This document shows positions 1 to 10,748 of a stretch of DNA of 64,000 nucleotides, in pieces. Within the stretch, counting starts at the first letter, position 1. Each line of letters starts with the position of its first letter. A program made the translations under genes and the position numbers. The stretch is from Ancistrus triradiatus (lineage: Eukaryota > Chordata > Actinopteri > Siluriformes > Loricariidae). Below the pieces are notes generated by a model. It saw only the letters and a program-made list of their open reading frames with translations, did no database searches and had not been told where the DNA came from. The DNA is taken from assembly GCA_025084515.1 (NCBI GenBank), contig JAJAGP010000350.1, forward strand, positions 248,001-312,000, read 5' to 3'.

Positions 1-720
1 GAACCGTGGTTTAAAACTCCAGCAGCACTGCTCTATCTGATCCACTCATACCAGCTCAACACACCCAAATGATGCAGAAAAACAAATGGACTACAGTCTG
101 TAATTACAGAACTACAAAGTGCTTCTACATGGTAAGTAGGAATGATAAAAAGGACGAGTCCGAATCCGATGGGCTGTGATGCTGCGTAATTTTTTTAAAA
201 TCGAAGCCTGTTCTAATTTCTGCATTAAAATCAGGCTGACCAATCAGAGCTCATCGAGCGCTTATAAGTCGAGCAACAGGCTGCCTCTAAAAGCATGGGC
301 ATTAAAGAAAAGCTCTGGTGGAATAGAACTGAAAGGCTGGAGAATGATGGTGATAAAGCTCACAGGGACTGGAGGGAAGCGTCTGCTTATTTATCGGTGC
401 ATTCTGATCTGTTCATGCTCACAGAAACACAAACTAGAGCTTCCTGCGCTCATCTTCACTCGCGTTTTTGTTTTTTGAAAAAGACACGGCGAAATCTCCA
501 TGACATATTAAGAGAAGGGAAATTAAAGAAAGCTAAAGCGGACAGGGAGCGGTCAGAGTTTACACAAAAAACTCAGACTTGGTGTGCAGGTCCCACTACG
601 TTAAAAATCTGTTTTTTTTTTAATCTTGCGTAAGAATCGGACTGTGTGAAAAGGCCTTAACAGAAGCTAAATCCCTAAGAATAAACAGACCGGGCAACCA
701 CACATGCACAGACTGACAAA
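1..720. other. No recognised gene
   Basis: Mixed-composition DNA with no recognised gene or repeat. A CCAAT box (240-247) and a TTATAAG string (262-268) lie about 20 bp apart, closer than in a usual promoter, and no supported transcript follows, so I do not call a promoter. Confidence 0.4.
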
Positions 721-734
721 TCCGACTGAAATCG

Positions 735-892
735 GCTTACTGGTGTACATGCTATGAGAAATCAGATTACTGAAATAAAATCCAGCGCTCTTTATCGGAT
801 TTCTCAATCTGATTTCTAGATCGGAGTACGCTGTATATACAGACCACTTGAATAATCAGATCAAAGCAGCTACACGACATGTAAGCGCACTC
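735..892. repeat. Foldback/MITE-like repeat (FB family), end fragment
   Basis: One arm of a palindromic dispersed family seen again at 17.4-18.5, 30.6, 32.7 and 38.5 kb. Shared hallmarks are a tract rich in AATCAGAT/ATCTGATT strings, TACATGCTATGAG near the inner side, and an outer end reading GTAAGCGCACTC. The rest of the element is missing. The family looks non-autonomous, and I could not assign its superfamily. Confidence 0.6.
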
Positions 893-904
893 GTTGTCAG
901 CTGA

Positions 905-972
905 AAAGAGGTGGGATTTGAACCCTGGCCCTTGTGGTCGAGAGTCAAGTACCTGACGTCCCACAGGCTTGT
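905..972 (-). repeat. tRNA-derived SINE, truncated head
   Basis: Read on the minus strand, this has an RNA polymerase III B-box-like string (GGGTTCAAATCCC). It matches the head of the full SINE copies at 13.2, 42.8 and 63.7 kb. Body and tail are lost, and it directly abuts the foldback fragment. Confidence 0.55.
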
Positions 973-1200
973 ATGTTTGTTTTAACGTTGGAGCATTGTG
1001 TACCTGGCTCCGGAAAAGACAGGGATGTCTTGAAGGGTCTTAATTAGGAGTGTGTGGTGCCTCCAGCAGTCACGCGGGCATCTGGAGTAGGGATGAGGTA
1101 ATTATGCGAATGCGGCTACGGGTTAAACACGCTATCGTCGCTACACTCTCGCATACTCCACCTGTTAAATAATGTAGACTGGAATATGCTGGGGGCAAGA

Positions 1201-1505
1201 TGTGAGAAAGGTAGCGAGAGAGAGAGAGAGAGAGAGAGAGTATACGTGTGTGTGGCGCCTGGAGTTTGTTTTTCTGTGTCACTGCCTATTAAGGCTTTCA
1301 GTAGCTCACACAAACACTCTGCACTGCTCCCATGTGGAAGAACACACAGCGAGGGAGGGCGAGAGAGAGGCAGAGAGAGCTAGAGAGAGAGCGGAGAGAG
1401 AGAAAGAATAGAGGGAGGGTAATAAGAGCAGGGAGGGAAAAGATGAGAGAGTGCTCGAGACAGACGTTAAGCTCTCATACGCCCGGAGGAAAGAGAGCGC
1501 CAGTG

Positions 1506-1567
<62 letters not shown>

Positions 1568-1751
1568 ACCAAGGTGCTGTTGTTATAGCAACCTCCTGAT
1601 CCTGGCCCCCCTCCGAAATCCTCCGGGGGCTCAGTGCAGTGGACACTTCAACCAATAACCAACCTCCATGCATCCCTCCACGTCTCCTCTGCTCTCTCTC
1701 TCGCCCTAACAATCTCTCTCCTCCCTCTGCTCCTCCTCCTATTGTTTCGAC

Positions 1752-1800
<49 letters not shown>

Positions 1801-1815
1801 CCTCTCTCTCCACTT
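1201..1815. repeat. GA arrays followed by a CT array
   Basis: (GA)n runs at 1216-1240 and 1509-1565 and a (CT)n run at 1754-1796, set in broader purine-rich then pyrimidine-rich DNA. The purine half and pyrimidine half are mutually complementary, so the region could fold on itself or form triplex DNA. The peptide-like open frames here (Arg-Glu or Leu-Ser repeats) are by-products of the dinucleotides. Confidence 0.9.
1579..1592. promoter_or_regulatory. RFX X-box-like palindrome
   Basis: GTTGTTATAGCAAC fits the vertebrate RFX consensus of two GTTRYY-type half sites around AT. It lies between the GA and CT arrays. It is a motif match only. Confidence 0.35.
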
Positions 1816-2321
1816 CAGTGCGCTGGCACAACACACAGATGCACACAAGACAAAATTTTCACACCACGAACAGAGCCTCTATCCTTCAACCTCAAAAATT
1901 CAACAATCCGGAGGAACCTCGGCGAATGAATCATCTCAAAACAAGTCGCAACGCTAAACACGCGCACTGCTTAAAGCAACGCGCTTAATAACACCAACAC
2001 GCCAAAGCTGAACACACACATAGATCTCTGGGGAAATGGTGGAAGCTGGGGACAGACGAGCGTGTGCCATCCTGCGACGATAGCGTATCACGAATTGTCT
2101 CAGGCCGAGTCACGACACGCCATAGCAGCGACGGAAAGCGTTCCCTTACTGACCCGTTCACTAATTGGTACACTACGTAGCTAGCAAGAGGCCGACGGTC
2201 ACGCAAACAAATGATCGATGCTGTTTAAGCGTGCCAGAGACGTCATCGATAAGTTAGAAATTAACTGCAAGGCTAGCGCAGGAGTGTAGGGAGCTGAGGA
2301 CGACGCTCTAGAGGCGAAATC
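1816..2321. other. No recognised feature
   Basis: Unique-looking sequence with a modestly raised CpG content. No repeat, gene or RNA was recognised. Confidence 0.35.
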
Positions 2322-2502
2322 AAGTCAGATTTTTCTATAGCGCTTTTTACAATGGAGCATTGTGTCCAGGTTATCTTCTAATATCTAGGGCCAAGCCCAA
2401 AATTGAGCAAGCCTAGCTCGACAATGAAGGAAACGCCATAAACCTTACCCTAGAAATCTTGAGAGGACCAAGAAAAACCTGGCCTCCTTGGGTGGCTTAG
2501 AT
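2322..2502 (-). repeat. Dispersed fish repeat B, minus orientation
   Basis: Reverse complement of a sequence also present at 8.28-8.45, 18.59-18.66, 27.93-28.08 and (minus) 42.25-42.41 kb. Signature strings are a GTAAAGCTGCTTT-type core, GACAATGCTCCATT and AAAAAGCGCTATAGAAA. Many fish genomes carry this type of repeat. I am unsure of its class; a retroelement 3' end is plausible. Confidence 0.6.
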
Positions 2503-2649
2503 GAGAAATGTAAGAATGAAACAATTTATGTAGTCAAAAACTTTGAAATAAGTCATAGGTGGCACGTTGTCCCCCGTCCTGCCTCTGGCGTGGTTCGTGC
2601 AGGGTGGGGCTGGAGCTGATGACGAAACAGCTCGAGTACATCTTACTGT

Positions 2650-2900
2650 GTGGGGCCACAGACATACAGTATATATCTAGACGTCGCGTTGGCTGCCTTG
2701 GCTCATTCCTGCGATACATCAACGCATCCGCCATATTGGTCCAGGCAAGACTGGCTTGTAAACCATTACAGGTGAACAGAGGAGCTCCGTTTTTTCTTGT
2801 TAAAATGCCCAGTAGCCTAATTATTTCTCAAATAGCTGTAATGAGCTTTTTTATATTCAAGGCTCTTGATTTACGTGGAGTACAAAAACAGGTTTTGACC
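2650..2900 (-). repeat. Dispersed repeat A, minus orientation
   Basis: Shares a GGACCAATATGGCGGA-like core, TTGTATTTGTTTAC and adjoining text with copies at 55.0-55.2 and 56.4-56.55 kb in the opposite orientation, and with a fragment at 3.33-3.39 kb. I do not recognise the family. The core resembles a YY1 site. Confidence 0.5.
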
Positions 2901-3326
2901 CCAGTTACGTCAAATCTCGACAAAGAGGAGTGTGGTGGAAAAGAATTCCTTGCTTTAAGAAATTGTAACTCACGTTTCTTATCAAGCATGCATTTGGATT
3001 ATTTCCATTGGATAATGTGTGCTTAAACTTCCCTCTCTAAATTAATATACATCAAATGAGTGGAAGGTTTTTTTGTTCTCAAAATGGTTTTTCTGTCCAC
3101 GTCTTCGGTATTTCAGCTTTTCTTGTGTCCGAGGTCAAACCTCGGCTCATTCACTTTAAATACTGGAAAAAAAAAAATCTAAATTCTAAATTCGAAATCT
3201 TCAGGCTCTTGTAATTGTCCATCATTCACAAAAATGTAACAAAGTATTGATAAACTATTACTGTTTAATTATATCACTATTTTTTCCAATACAATCTTTT
3301 GAGAATTATGAGAAGTTGCCTGAACC

Positions 3327-3390
3327 AATATGGCGATGACGCTGACGCAGCAGCCAATGCGGCGTCTAGGTAGATTATGTCTATGTTAAC
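3327..3390 (+). repeat. Dispersed repeat A, fragment
   Basis: Short copy of repeat A with CCAATATGGCGATGACG and a following GCGTCTAGGTAG. It faces the copy at 2650-2900, so the two form an inverted pair about 0.4 kb apart. Confidence 0.4.
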
Positions 3391-3994
3391 AACAGCCAAC
3401 AAAGGAATAACCTAACACTAGCTGAAGCTAACGATGAGCAATATGCTAACAGGGACCACTGATCACTGGGAAATCAGGAAACTTGTAAAGCCGGCATTAC
3501 ACTGCGAGATTTTACCCCAATTTTATCCCAGATTCTCAATCTGGCCGGGTCTGTGCTGGTTAGCCCAAGTCTGCAAAATGTTTCAGTCGACATTTGGAGA
3601 GAGAATCAAAGACTACAATTTTTGGCCTCTCGATTCAATCTGAAGGGGTCCAGTCAACAGCCAATGAAAATGGAGCATGAAAACTTCCTGTGCTTACTTT
3701 GTGCGCAAATTAGTGCAGCAGGACAGTTGCTATGTTTACATGCAGCGTAATGATCTGTTACTGATGCGATTAATAACTCAAAACAGAAAGCGTTCATGTT
3801 TCCACCTCAGTGTCAGTAATGTGATAAAGTGAAACCTTTATCTCAATGAATGAGGTGGGTAATTCTTTAAATCATTTCTGTATCCGATTACATTTACAAT
3901 CAGACAGTGCGAGGTCCGTTTGAGCCTGTGCGGCCGAGTCATAATTTGCTAAAAAGCCAAAAAGTTCCGATTAAATCCTCTGTTCAAACAAATG
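3391..3994. other. Probable decayed transposon DNA
   Basis: Contains GCCGGCATTACACTGCGAG near 3490, a text typical of hAT-like ends in fish, and a GTTTACATGCA string near 3733 reminiscent of the foldback family. Neither has a matching second end. No gene was recognised. Confidence 0.3.
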
Positions 3995-5505
3995 CAGCGG
4001 GGCAAATAAGTATTTAGTCAGCCACTGATTGTGCAAGTTCTTCTACTTAGAAAGATGAGAGAGGTCTGTAATTTTCATCATAGGTACACTTCAACTATGA
4101 GAGACAAAATGGTGGAAAATAAGTATTTGGTCACCCACAAACAAGCAAGATTTCTGGCTCTCACAGACCTGTAACTTCTTCTTTAAGAAGCTCTTCTGTC
4201 CTCCACTCATTACCTGTATTAATGGCCTGTTTGACCTCGTTATCTGTATAAAAGACACCTGTCCACAGCCTCAAACAGTCAGACTCCAAACTCAACCATG
4301 GCCAAGACCAAAGAGCTGTCGAAGGACACCAGGAAGAAAATTGTAGACCTGCAGCAGGCTGGGAGCAGTGAATCTACAATAGGCAAGCAGGTTGGTGTGA
4401 ATAAATCAACTGTGGGAGCACATAGAAGACATGGAAGACATACAAGACCACTGATAATCTCCCTCGATCTGGGGCTCCACACAAGATCTCATCCCATGGG
4501 GTCAAAATGATCATGAGAACGGTGAGCAAAAATCCCAGACTACACGGAAGGACCTGATGAATGACCTGCAGAGAAGCTGGGACCAAAGTAACAAAGGCTA
4601 ACCATCAGTTACACATTACGCCGAGAGGACTCGGATCCTGCCACAAAAAAAACCCCCAGTGCCAGGCGTGTCCCCCCCTGCTTAAGCCAGTACATGTCCA
4701 GGCCCGTCTGAAGTTTGCAGAGGAGAGCCACTGGAGGAAGAAGAATGTCGAGTTGCCACCCAAGAACACCATACCTACTGTGAAGCATGTTGGGTGGAAA
4801 CATCATGCTTTGGGCTGTGTTTTTCTGCAGAGGGGACAGGACGACTGATCCGTGTTAAGGGAAGAATGGGAAATGAGACCATGTTATCGTGAGATTTTAA
4901 GAGCCAAAACCTCCTTCCATCAGTGAGAGCATTGAAGATGCAACGTGGCTGGGATCTTCCAGCATGACAATGATCCCAAACACACCGCTCGGGCAACGAA
5001 GGAGTGGCTCCGTAAAAAGCATTTCAAGGTCCTGGAGTGGCCTAGCCAGTCTCCAAACCTCAACCCCATAGAAAATTTGTGGAGGGAGTTGAAAGTCCAT
5101 GTTGCCCCTAAACATCACTGCTCTAGAGGAGATCTGCATGGAGGAATGGGCCAAAATACCAGCTACAGTGTGTGCCAACCTGGTGAAGACTTACAGGAAA
5201 CGTTTGACCTCTGTCGTTGCCAACAAAGGTTATGTTACAAAGTATTGAGCTGAACTTTTGTTATTGACCAAATACTTATTTTCCATAATTTACAATTAAA
5301 TTCTTTAAAACTCCTACAATGGATTTTTTTCCTCATTTTGTCTCTCATAGTTGAAGTGTTCCTATGATGAAAATTACAGACTTCTCTCATCTTTCTCAGT
5401 AGGATCTTCCATCGTTCCATCTTCAACGCTCTCACTGATGGAAGGACGTTTAGGCTTAAACTTGCACAATCAGTGGCTGACTAAATACTTTTTTGCCCCA
5501 CTGTA
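3995..5505 (+). mobile_element. Tc1/mariner-like transposon, family A, nearly complete
   Basis: Both ends are present. The left end starts CAGCGGGGCAAATAAG, and the right end is its complement, finishing TTTTTTGCCCCACTGTA at a TA. Inner copies of the motif with AAGTATTTGGTCA (near 4110) and CCAAATACTTATT (near 5270) give the IR/DR layout usual for fish Tc1 elements. The ~1.5 kb length is normal. The encoded transposase is dead. The right arm holds a ~57 bp insertion (5402-5458) that is an inverted copy of transposase-coding sequence from 4898-4960. Confidence 0.9.
4298..5248 (+). pseudogene. Tc1 family A transposase, broken
   Basis: A cut-and-paste transposase of the DD34E class, starting MAKTKELSKDTRKKIVDLQ with an N-terminal helix-turn-helix. 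The frame breaks after about 40 codons and again near 4505. A deletion between codons for RLKFAEESH and WRKKN removes the segment that normally carries the first catalytic Asp (the WSDET motif). The later part is recognisable: HDNDPKHTARATKEW has the second Asp, and NPIENLW has the catalytic Glu. Two of three catalytic residues therefore survive, in shifted frames. It cannot make active enzyme. Confidence 0.88.
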
Positions 5506-6120
5506 TTCAAGCAAACGAAGGACAGCGGGTTCTCATGGTAACGTTTAAGAACAACAGTTAGTTCCGAGATCACAATCTGATTGGTGAGAAGAGTTCTTAC
5601 CGGCTTCTTCGATTTGTTTTGTTGTAAAGAACTGTCATATAAAAGCAATAGAACACTTGAGGTCGCGTGTTATAAACGACAGCATGAATGTGATGATCTG
5701 CGGCACCCACCTTCAGATTGTGCCTGCTACCAAATTCATGATAACACAATCCCTCTTGTGTTGTATTGCTTAAGTGAAGTACATTCTGCAGCCACAACAT
5801 CGGGTAACACGCCGAACCGTCCCTAGCTGCTCGTGACCGACCGGCAGAAATGACATGCAAGTTGCTATGGTAACGTTTACACTACATGGCGTTCCGTGCA
5901 TGCATGTGGCTTTGGATCGGCCAAACTTTAGTGCATGTAAATGAAGATTTCGATTTGATAAAAATCTGTGGTACAAAATCTGGACAAATATGTCAGTTGA
6001 AGATGATGTCACCCGGCTGTACCTTTGACCTAGAGTAACCTCTGATATCACGGCTTTAAACTCACAGACACACACGTGCAATGATCCTGGAAAGAATCCC
6101 AAGAGTGCTGACATGTTTGT
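5506..6120. other. No recognised gene
   Basis: Holds an unrecognised stretch (about 5550-5780) that reads like old dispersed repeat and an RFX-like motif (listed separately). The reading frames here have no recognisable motif. Confidence 0.3.
5861..5874. promoter_or_regulatory. RFX X-box-like palindrome
   Basis: GTTGCTATGGTAAC matches the RFX X-box consensus on both half sites. No nearby promoter can be identified. Confidence 0.35.
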
Positions 6121-6123
6121 AAG

Positions 6124-6124
<1 letters not shown>

Positions 6125-6174
<50 letters not shown>

Positions 6175-6273
6175 TGCTCTGGATCAGCAGACTGTGAAAT
6201 GAGCTCATTAATGCAAACGGCTATTTAATTAAACAATCAGAGAAAAGTCTAAACACACACACACACACACACA
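6125..6273. repeat. Facing (TG)n and (AC)n microsatellites
   Basis: About 24 TG units (6125-6172) and about 11 AC units (6252-6273) are separated by about 79 bp. The two arrays are mutual reverse complements and could pair as a hairpin. Confidence 0.9.
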
Positions 6274-6324
6274 AAAAGGTATGCTGGCCCCAGGTCCCTA
6301 ATAAGTGCATACAAATACTTCAAC

Positions 6325-6449
6325 AGACAGCCCTCCTGTATCTGTGGGGATTGGTTCCAAGACTGGGCGAATCCCAAAATGGAAGCTCAAGTACCTTATA
6401 TAAAAAGGTAAAGTATCAGCATTTAACCTTCACACATCCTTCATATAAA
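6325..6449 (+). mobile_element. pogo/Tigger-like terminal fragment
   Basis: Text such as CAGCCCTCCTGTATCTGTGG, GGGATTGGTTCCAAGA and CTCAAGTACCTTATATAAAA follows the well-known terminal region of MER2/Tigger-type pogo elements. Only one end is present. Confidence 0.6.
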
Positions 6450-6540
6450 CAGTGGAACCTCAGAATATGAATGCTGCTTTATTTGACCAATTCGGTTCAA
6501 TTATTTTCCCCCTAATTCGAACAAAAATCCAGGAGGTGAG
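6450..6540 (+). mobile_element. Second pogo-like terminal fragment
   Basis: Starts CAGTGGAACCTCAGAATATG and continues with AATTCGGTTCAATTATTTTC and CTAATTCGAAC. This resembles the CAGTGGTACCTCGGTT ends of pogo-like elements, as at 29.25 kb. It begins exactly where the previous fragment stops. Confidence 0.5.
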
Positions 6541-6834
6541 GAACCAGACCAGGAAACCAAGTACCAGACCAGAACTTGAGGAATTAGGCTTAGAAGACTC
6601 AAAAGCAGTAAGAGCTTCCCCTGGAATGAGACAGGCATTTGTGGTAGAGAGAAAATAAATGCGAGTTAAACAAAAGTCAAAAGGGTACGACTAAATAATC
6701 ACAGAATCTCTCACGGCCAGAGCACAGCGTTTTCAAATTCATTCAGGTACCAGGATCACACAGCTGACGATCTAGCGAAGAGTGGATCACACACCGGGGT
6801 TTAATTAGGCAGCATAATGAGTGGTGGACAATCG

Positions 6835-7030
6835 CCACAGCAGATCCAAGAGCTACCTTTCTGCCAGCTCGTACCAGTCTGCATTCTCCTCTGACCTCTG
6901 GCATCAACAAGGCATTTTCACCCAGAGAACTGCCCTCACTGGACACTTTCTCTTTCTTTTTTGTATTCTCTCCAAACCCTAGAGATGGCGCTGTGTGTGA
7001 AAGTCCCAGTAGATCAGCAGCTAACCATAA
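6835..7030 (-). pseudogene. Tc1 family E transposase N-terminal fragment
   Basis: Minus-strand translation gives AADLLGLSHT followed by EKVSSEGSSLGENALLMPEVRG, with the intervening residues diverged. This matches the helix-turn-helix region of the transposase family also seen at 31.9-32.4 and 56.9-57.1 kb. No catalytic region or terminal repeat is present. Confidence 0.65.
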
Positions 7031-7800
7031 GCAGCGGACACCGACTTCCATTAATATAATAAGATCTTAATAAAAGGGAAAAGAGGAAGATTGTGATAGA
7101 AAGATGAGCTGGAGGCGGATCGACGCTGCCTCCTCCTAAACGCTCTAAATGTCTCCCGCACACACATACACCCCCACCTCCGTGGGCTTCTAATGGCAGG
7201 CTGTTTAAACAGTGTATGTGTGTGTGTGTGTATTGCAGAGGCTGGGTGCATGTTAAACACAGTCACTGAAATCCAACCCATAACCAATAAAGCCCTCAGC
7301 AGCGCCTCTACCCTGTGAGCACACACACCAAACGTTACCAGGGATGCACGGGAGCTCCGTTAGGACCAGGTCTGGATGGGAAGAGAAACATAAATTAAAA
7401 CAGACATGGGCAGCACATGAGCCGCAGAGAGCAGGAGGAAGTATATCCGATATAAAAGCAGGTTTTGATTAGGATCCAGATCTAGGGCTGTGGTTCCAGG
7501 AACCTTCTCACATTCAGGTGCATAGCAGTTGCTACCTGCAGTCCAGAAACCATCGTCTCAACGACTGAGAACATGATCATGCAGCTAGATCTGAATGCTA
7601 TAGCACCACAGCTGGATATGTTTAATACGGGAACATGCTGTACATCCTAATGGCTTATATACGGCTTTATAAAGAAGAGCCAGTTGTGTAACAGTTTGTG
7701 TCCTTCCTTAAAAAAACTAAATTAACATTAACAATAAATAACTACAGTAGTAACATCAGTATTATTGTTGGTAGTTCTACTGTTATTTATTATTGTCATT
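7031..7800. other. No recognised gene
   Basis: Includes a short GT run near 7207-7231. Otherwise no gene, RNA or repeat family was recognised. Confidence 0.35.
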
Positions 7801-7832
7801 ATAGTTTCAGGTAGAGTTATTATTATTATTGT

Positions 7833-7911
<79 letters not shown>

Positions 7912-8000
7912 TATTATTATATTATTATTGTTGTTGTTAGTATTAGTAATAACAGTGTTATTACTTAGTAGTAGCAGATTTATAGTAATAAGTATTATTG

Positions 8001-8038
<38 letters not shown>

Positions 8039-8110
8039 GCCATTACTGTTACTGATTTATATTAATTATAAGTATTATTGTTGTTATAATTATTATTATT
8101 ATTACTACAG
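7801..8110. repeat. AT and TTA microsatellite cluster
   Basis: About 35 AT units (7838-7907) are followed by interrupted TTA/TTG runs, with a clean (TTA)n at about 8003-8038. An Ile-Tyr or Leu-rich open frame here is an artefact of the repeat. Confidence 0.9.
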
Positions 8111-8274
8111 TATTATTATAATAGTCGTTTTATATTCTGTATTTTTGAATTCTCTATTTAATTATACACGCCATAAAACTCTACTCTTCAATTTATTACA
8201 GTTATGTATCATTATAATTTATCTTATTTATTAGATTTCCTTTAAATATGTTTGCTATTTTATTTTTATATTTA

Positions 8275-8455
8275 GCTTCTGTTCATTTAAGCTATTACTT
8301 CCCAAGGTCCTCCACAGGTTTCTTCCTTATCACATTTAGGGAGTTTTCCTTGCCACAGTTGCCCTCGGTTTGCTCAGTTAGGCCTTTGGGCCTAGATACT
8401 GGTAAAGCTGCTTTCAGACAATGCTCCATTATAAAAAGCACTATAGAAATTTAAA
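8275..8455 (+). repeat. Dispersed fish repeat B
   Basis: Contains GGGAGTTTTCCTTGCC, GTAAAGCTGCTTTCAGAC, AATGCTCCATT and AAAAAGCACTATAGAAAT in order, the same order as at 27.93-28.08 kb. Confidence 0.65.
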
Positions 8456-8829
8456 TGATCATCATCACTACAGGTATGCGCCTCATAACACCCGTTCGCA
8501 TACGCATCCGTGGTCCGATAAGGTTATTATTGTCATTATTAACGCTATTAACCTACTTAACCTTAATTAGCTGTTGTAGTACAGCAGCACTAATGAGTCG
8601 TGTACCAGCGCAGCTTCTGCTGCAGAAAGTTTTATTAAACACTGAGCTGCGTTTGTTTGGTGCTGAGCTCCAATATGTGCAGGAAACACTGGATTTTAGT
8701 CAATACCAGTGCACTGCAGTATCCTGTATAGCACTGCTCTATAATAAGCAGTACATAAGTAACAGCAAGCTCTAATAACATGCAGTTTCCCAGAATGCAT
8801 CATGGATGTTACATGATGCATACTGTCCT
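8456..8829. other. No recognised feature
   Basis: No repeat or coding signal was recognised. A 106-codon frame here shows no motif or compositional support. Confidence 0.35.
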
Positions 8830-8865
<36 letters not shown>

Positions 8866-8903
8866 ATACTAATAATAATAATGATGATGATGATGATGAT
8901 GAT
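8830..8903. repeat. TAC/AAT/ATG trinucleotide array
   Basis: (TAC)n at 8830-8864 shifts through AAT units to (ATG)n at 8881-8903. It borders a Tc1 end. Confidence 0.9.
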
Positions 8904-8907
8904 CCTA

Positions 8908-9000
8908 CAGTGGTCCTTGAAAGTTTGTGAACCCTTTATAATTTTCTATATTTCTGCATAAATGTGACCTAAAACATCAGATTTTCACACAAGTCCTAAT
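8908..9000 (+). mobile_element. Solo left end of Tc1 family B
   Basis: Begins CAGTGGTCCTTGAAAGTTTG after TA, then TTTCTGCATAAATGTGACC and CAGATTTTCACACAAG. This matches the ends of the elements at 14.44-16.44, 40.6-41.0 and 61.1-62.3 kb. No coding part follows. Confidence 0.8.
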
Positions 9001-10233
9001 AAAATAAAAGGTGCTCCTTTCACCCATGCCTTAGCATGATGCTGAGCATATCCGGCCCTATGATAAGGGTCGTGTCTCTGCTCCGTGGGTGAGCATGTGC
9101 TGACACAAAGCATTGTGGGAGAAGAAGAGCATCAGCAGGACTGGGCTCTTTCAGCAGACACAGCCTTGTGTTTTAATAAGGAGTGAGCGTGACAGTGTGT
9201 TAACGTGTGTGTGTGTGTGTGTGTCATTCCGATGATGCGCTAATGGAGCGTTAGCGTCTAGTGGCATGGTAATTAACATTGGCACTATGGGTTAAGTACC
9301 TGGGACGGGGTATAATGTAAGGAGACAGACAGAAGGTAAACAAGCGCTGTGTTTCTCGTTTCTGCCGTTTGTTCTTTCCTCTGTCTGGGATCATCCATCT
9401 GTCCGCCAGGCCATGTTTTTCTGTCTTTTTCATTTCTTTCTGCTTGCCATCGTTCTCTCTATTTTTAGTATTCTGCTTCCTGTTCTTGGAGCTCCACAGT
9501 GAGGATGGAGGGAGGAGGAGGAGGGGGACGGGGCGAAGAGAGCAAGAGAGAGGAAGTGAGGGATGAAGAGGAGGGGTTTGAGGATTCGTGCTCTGCTGTC
9601 TTCAGTAAATCAATCCAGCCGTTCGGGTCTCCTCCTCCTCCGCCCTCATTCCCTCGTACACGGACCAGGCTTGTGTTAGACAGAAAGCCATAAAACAGCA
9701 GACGAGGGGCAGGGGGGGAAAAAAAACCCACACAGAGGGGGGAAGACGTAACCGGAGAGGCGGCGAGGGAAAGGGGGGGAAGAGGGAAGGAAGGGGGAGA
9801 AAAGAAAACATGCCGATATTGTTAAAGGCCACTGAAAGCTGTGAAAGAGATGAAGCCGGAAGGCCTGCAGTGTCTCTGAACACACACTCCATCTCCTGCA
9901 GCGCCGAGCAGAAACAAAGCAAAGAAACCCTACAGTATAATAACTACACACATTAAACTCTCACCAACGCACCAACTGGGTTAAGGCACCGACGTTTAGA
10001 GTCACATTCTCCTGTGTTTATACAGCGCTGAAGTCAGATAATCACCAGTTACAGAGCGAGCCAAGGAAACACGGACATGTGTCGTCTGCGAGAATATCTC
10101 GATTAAGGTTTAACTACGTGTGAGCTGACACTATCGGGTATGAACGCGCTTTAAGAGTACACGTATTCATTGCATCATGCAGCCAGGTAGGAGGGCTAGG
10201 GTACCATCCAAAAGCGTATGACTGACGTTAAAA
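9001..10233. other. Non-coding stretch with GT run and purine tracts
   Basis: A short (GT)n near 9206-9224 precedes a balanced stretch with TGGTAATTAACATTGGC (near 9268). GGA/GGAG-rich DNA occupies about 9500-9570, and G-rich DNA about 9706-9805. Several frames on both strands are low-complexity. No gene is supported. Confidence 0.4.
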
Positions 10234-10560
10234 ATGAGTGAACGAACTAGAGACAAGATACAGACACCACCAGCCTCGCAGTCTGCGTCGTTAGATGTGG
10301 TTTGGCTTTGAAAAGCCGAATGCTGCTCAAAAGATGACAATAGATCTGCAAACCATGTCGGAAATCGGTTGCTGTTAAAGACACCACAACAACTATCTCA
10401 TGTCACCATCTGTGAACTAAAAACTACAGAAAATGAAGATTAGGAGCAACGTCAGGAGTCACCTGTCCACGTCAGGCTTAAACCAGCCAAAGCAGCAGCA
10501 CAAAAACGCACTCAGCAAACCTTAAGAGGAATCATTCTGCAAAATAAAGCACCTTGCTGT
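10234..10560 (+). pseudogene. hAT-type BED zinc-finger remnant
   Basis: A possible ATG at 10234 opens MSERTRDKIQTPPASQSASL. After a one-base shift the sequence reads WFGFEKPNAAQK. After another it reads ICKPCRKSVAVKDTTTTN, with the Cys-x2-Cys pair and VAVK of a BED finger. The downstream text is compatible with the His pair followed by a Gln/Lys-rich linker. BED fingers sit at the N-terminus of hAT transposases and ZBED proteins. At least two frameshifts and no catalytic domain make this a relic. It could also derive from a domesticated ZBED gene, but the decay argues against that. Confidence 0.55.
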
Positions 10561-10748
10561 TACGGTCTGCAGCCGAAGCGGGATTTTCTCTCTGTGGGCG
10601 GACAGTGACTACATTGCCCACTATCCCGCGCGCTGGCAAGATGGCCGCAACCGCACCGGGAACTCACTTGTTTTTGATTATGAGACTATTTAACTTCGTG
10701 GCTTTCGCCAGGACGGTGCGGGAGCATTAGCTCACTCTTACGTTCTTG

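Noticed and set aside
240..268. CCAAT and TATA-like pair suggesting a promoter
   Set aside because: Spacing is too short for the usual arrangement, and no supported transcript or gene lies downstream.
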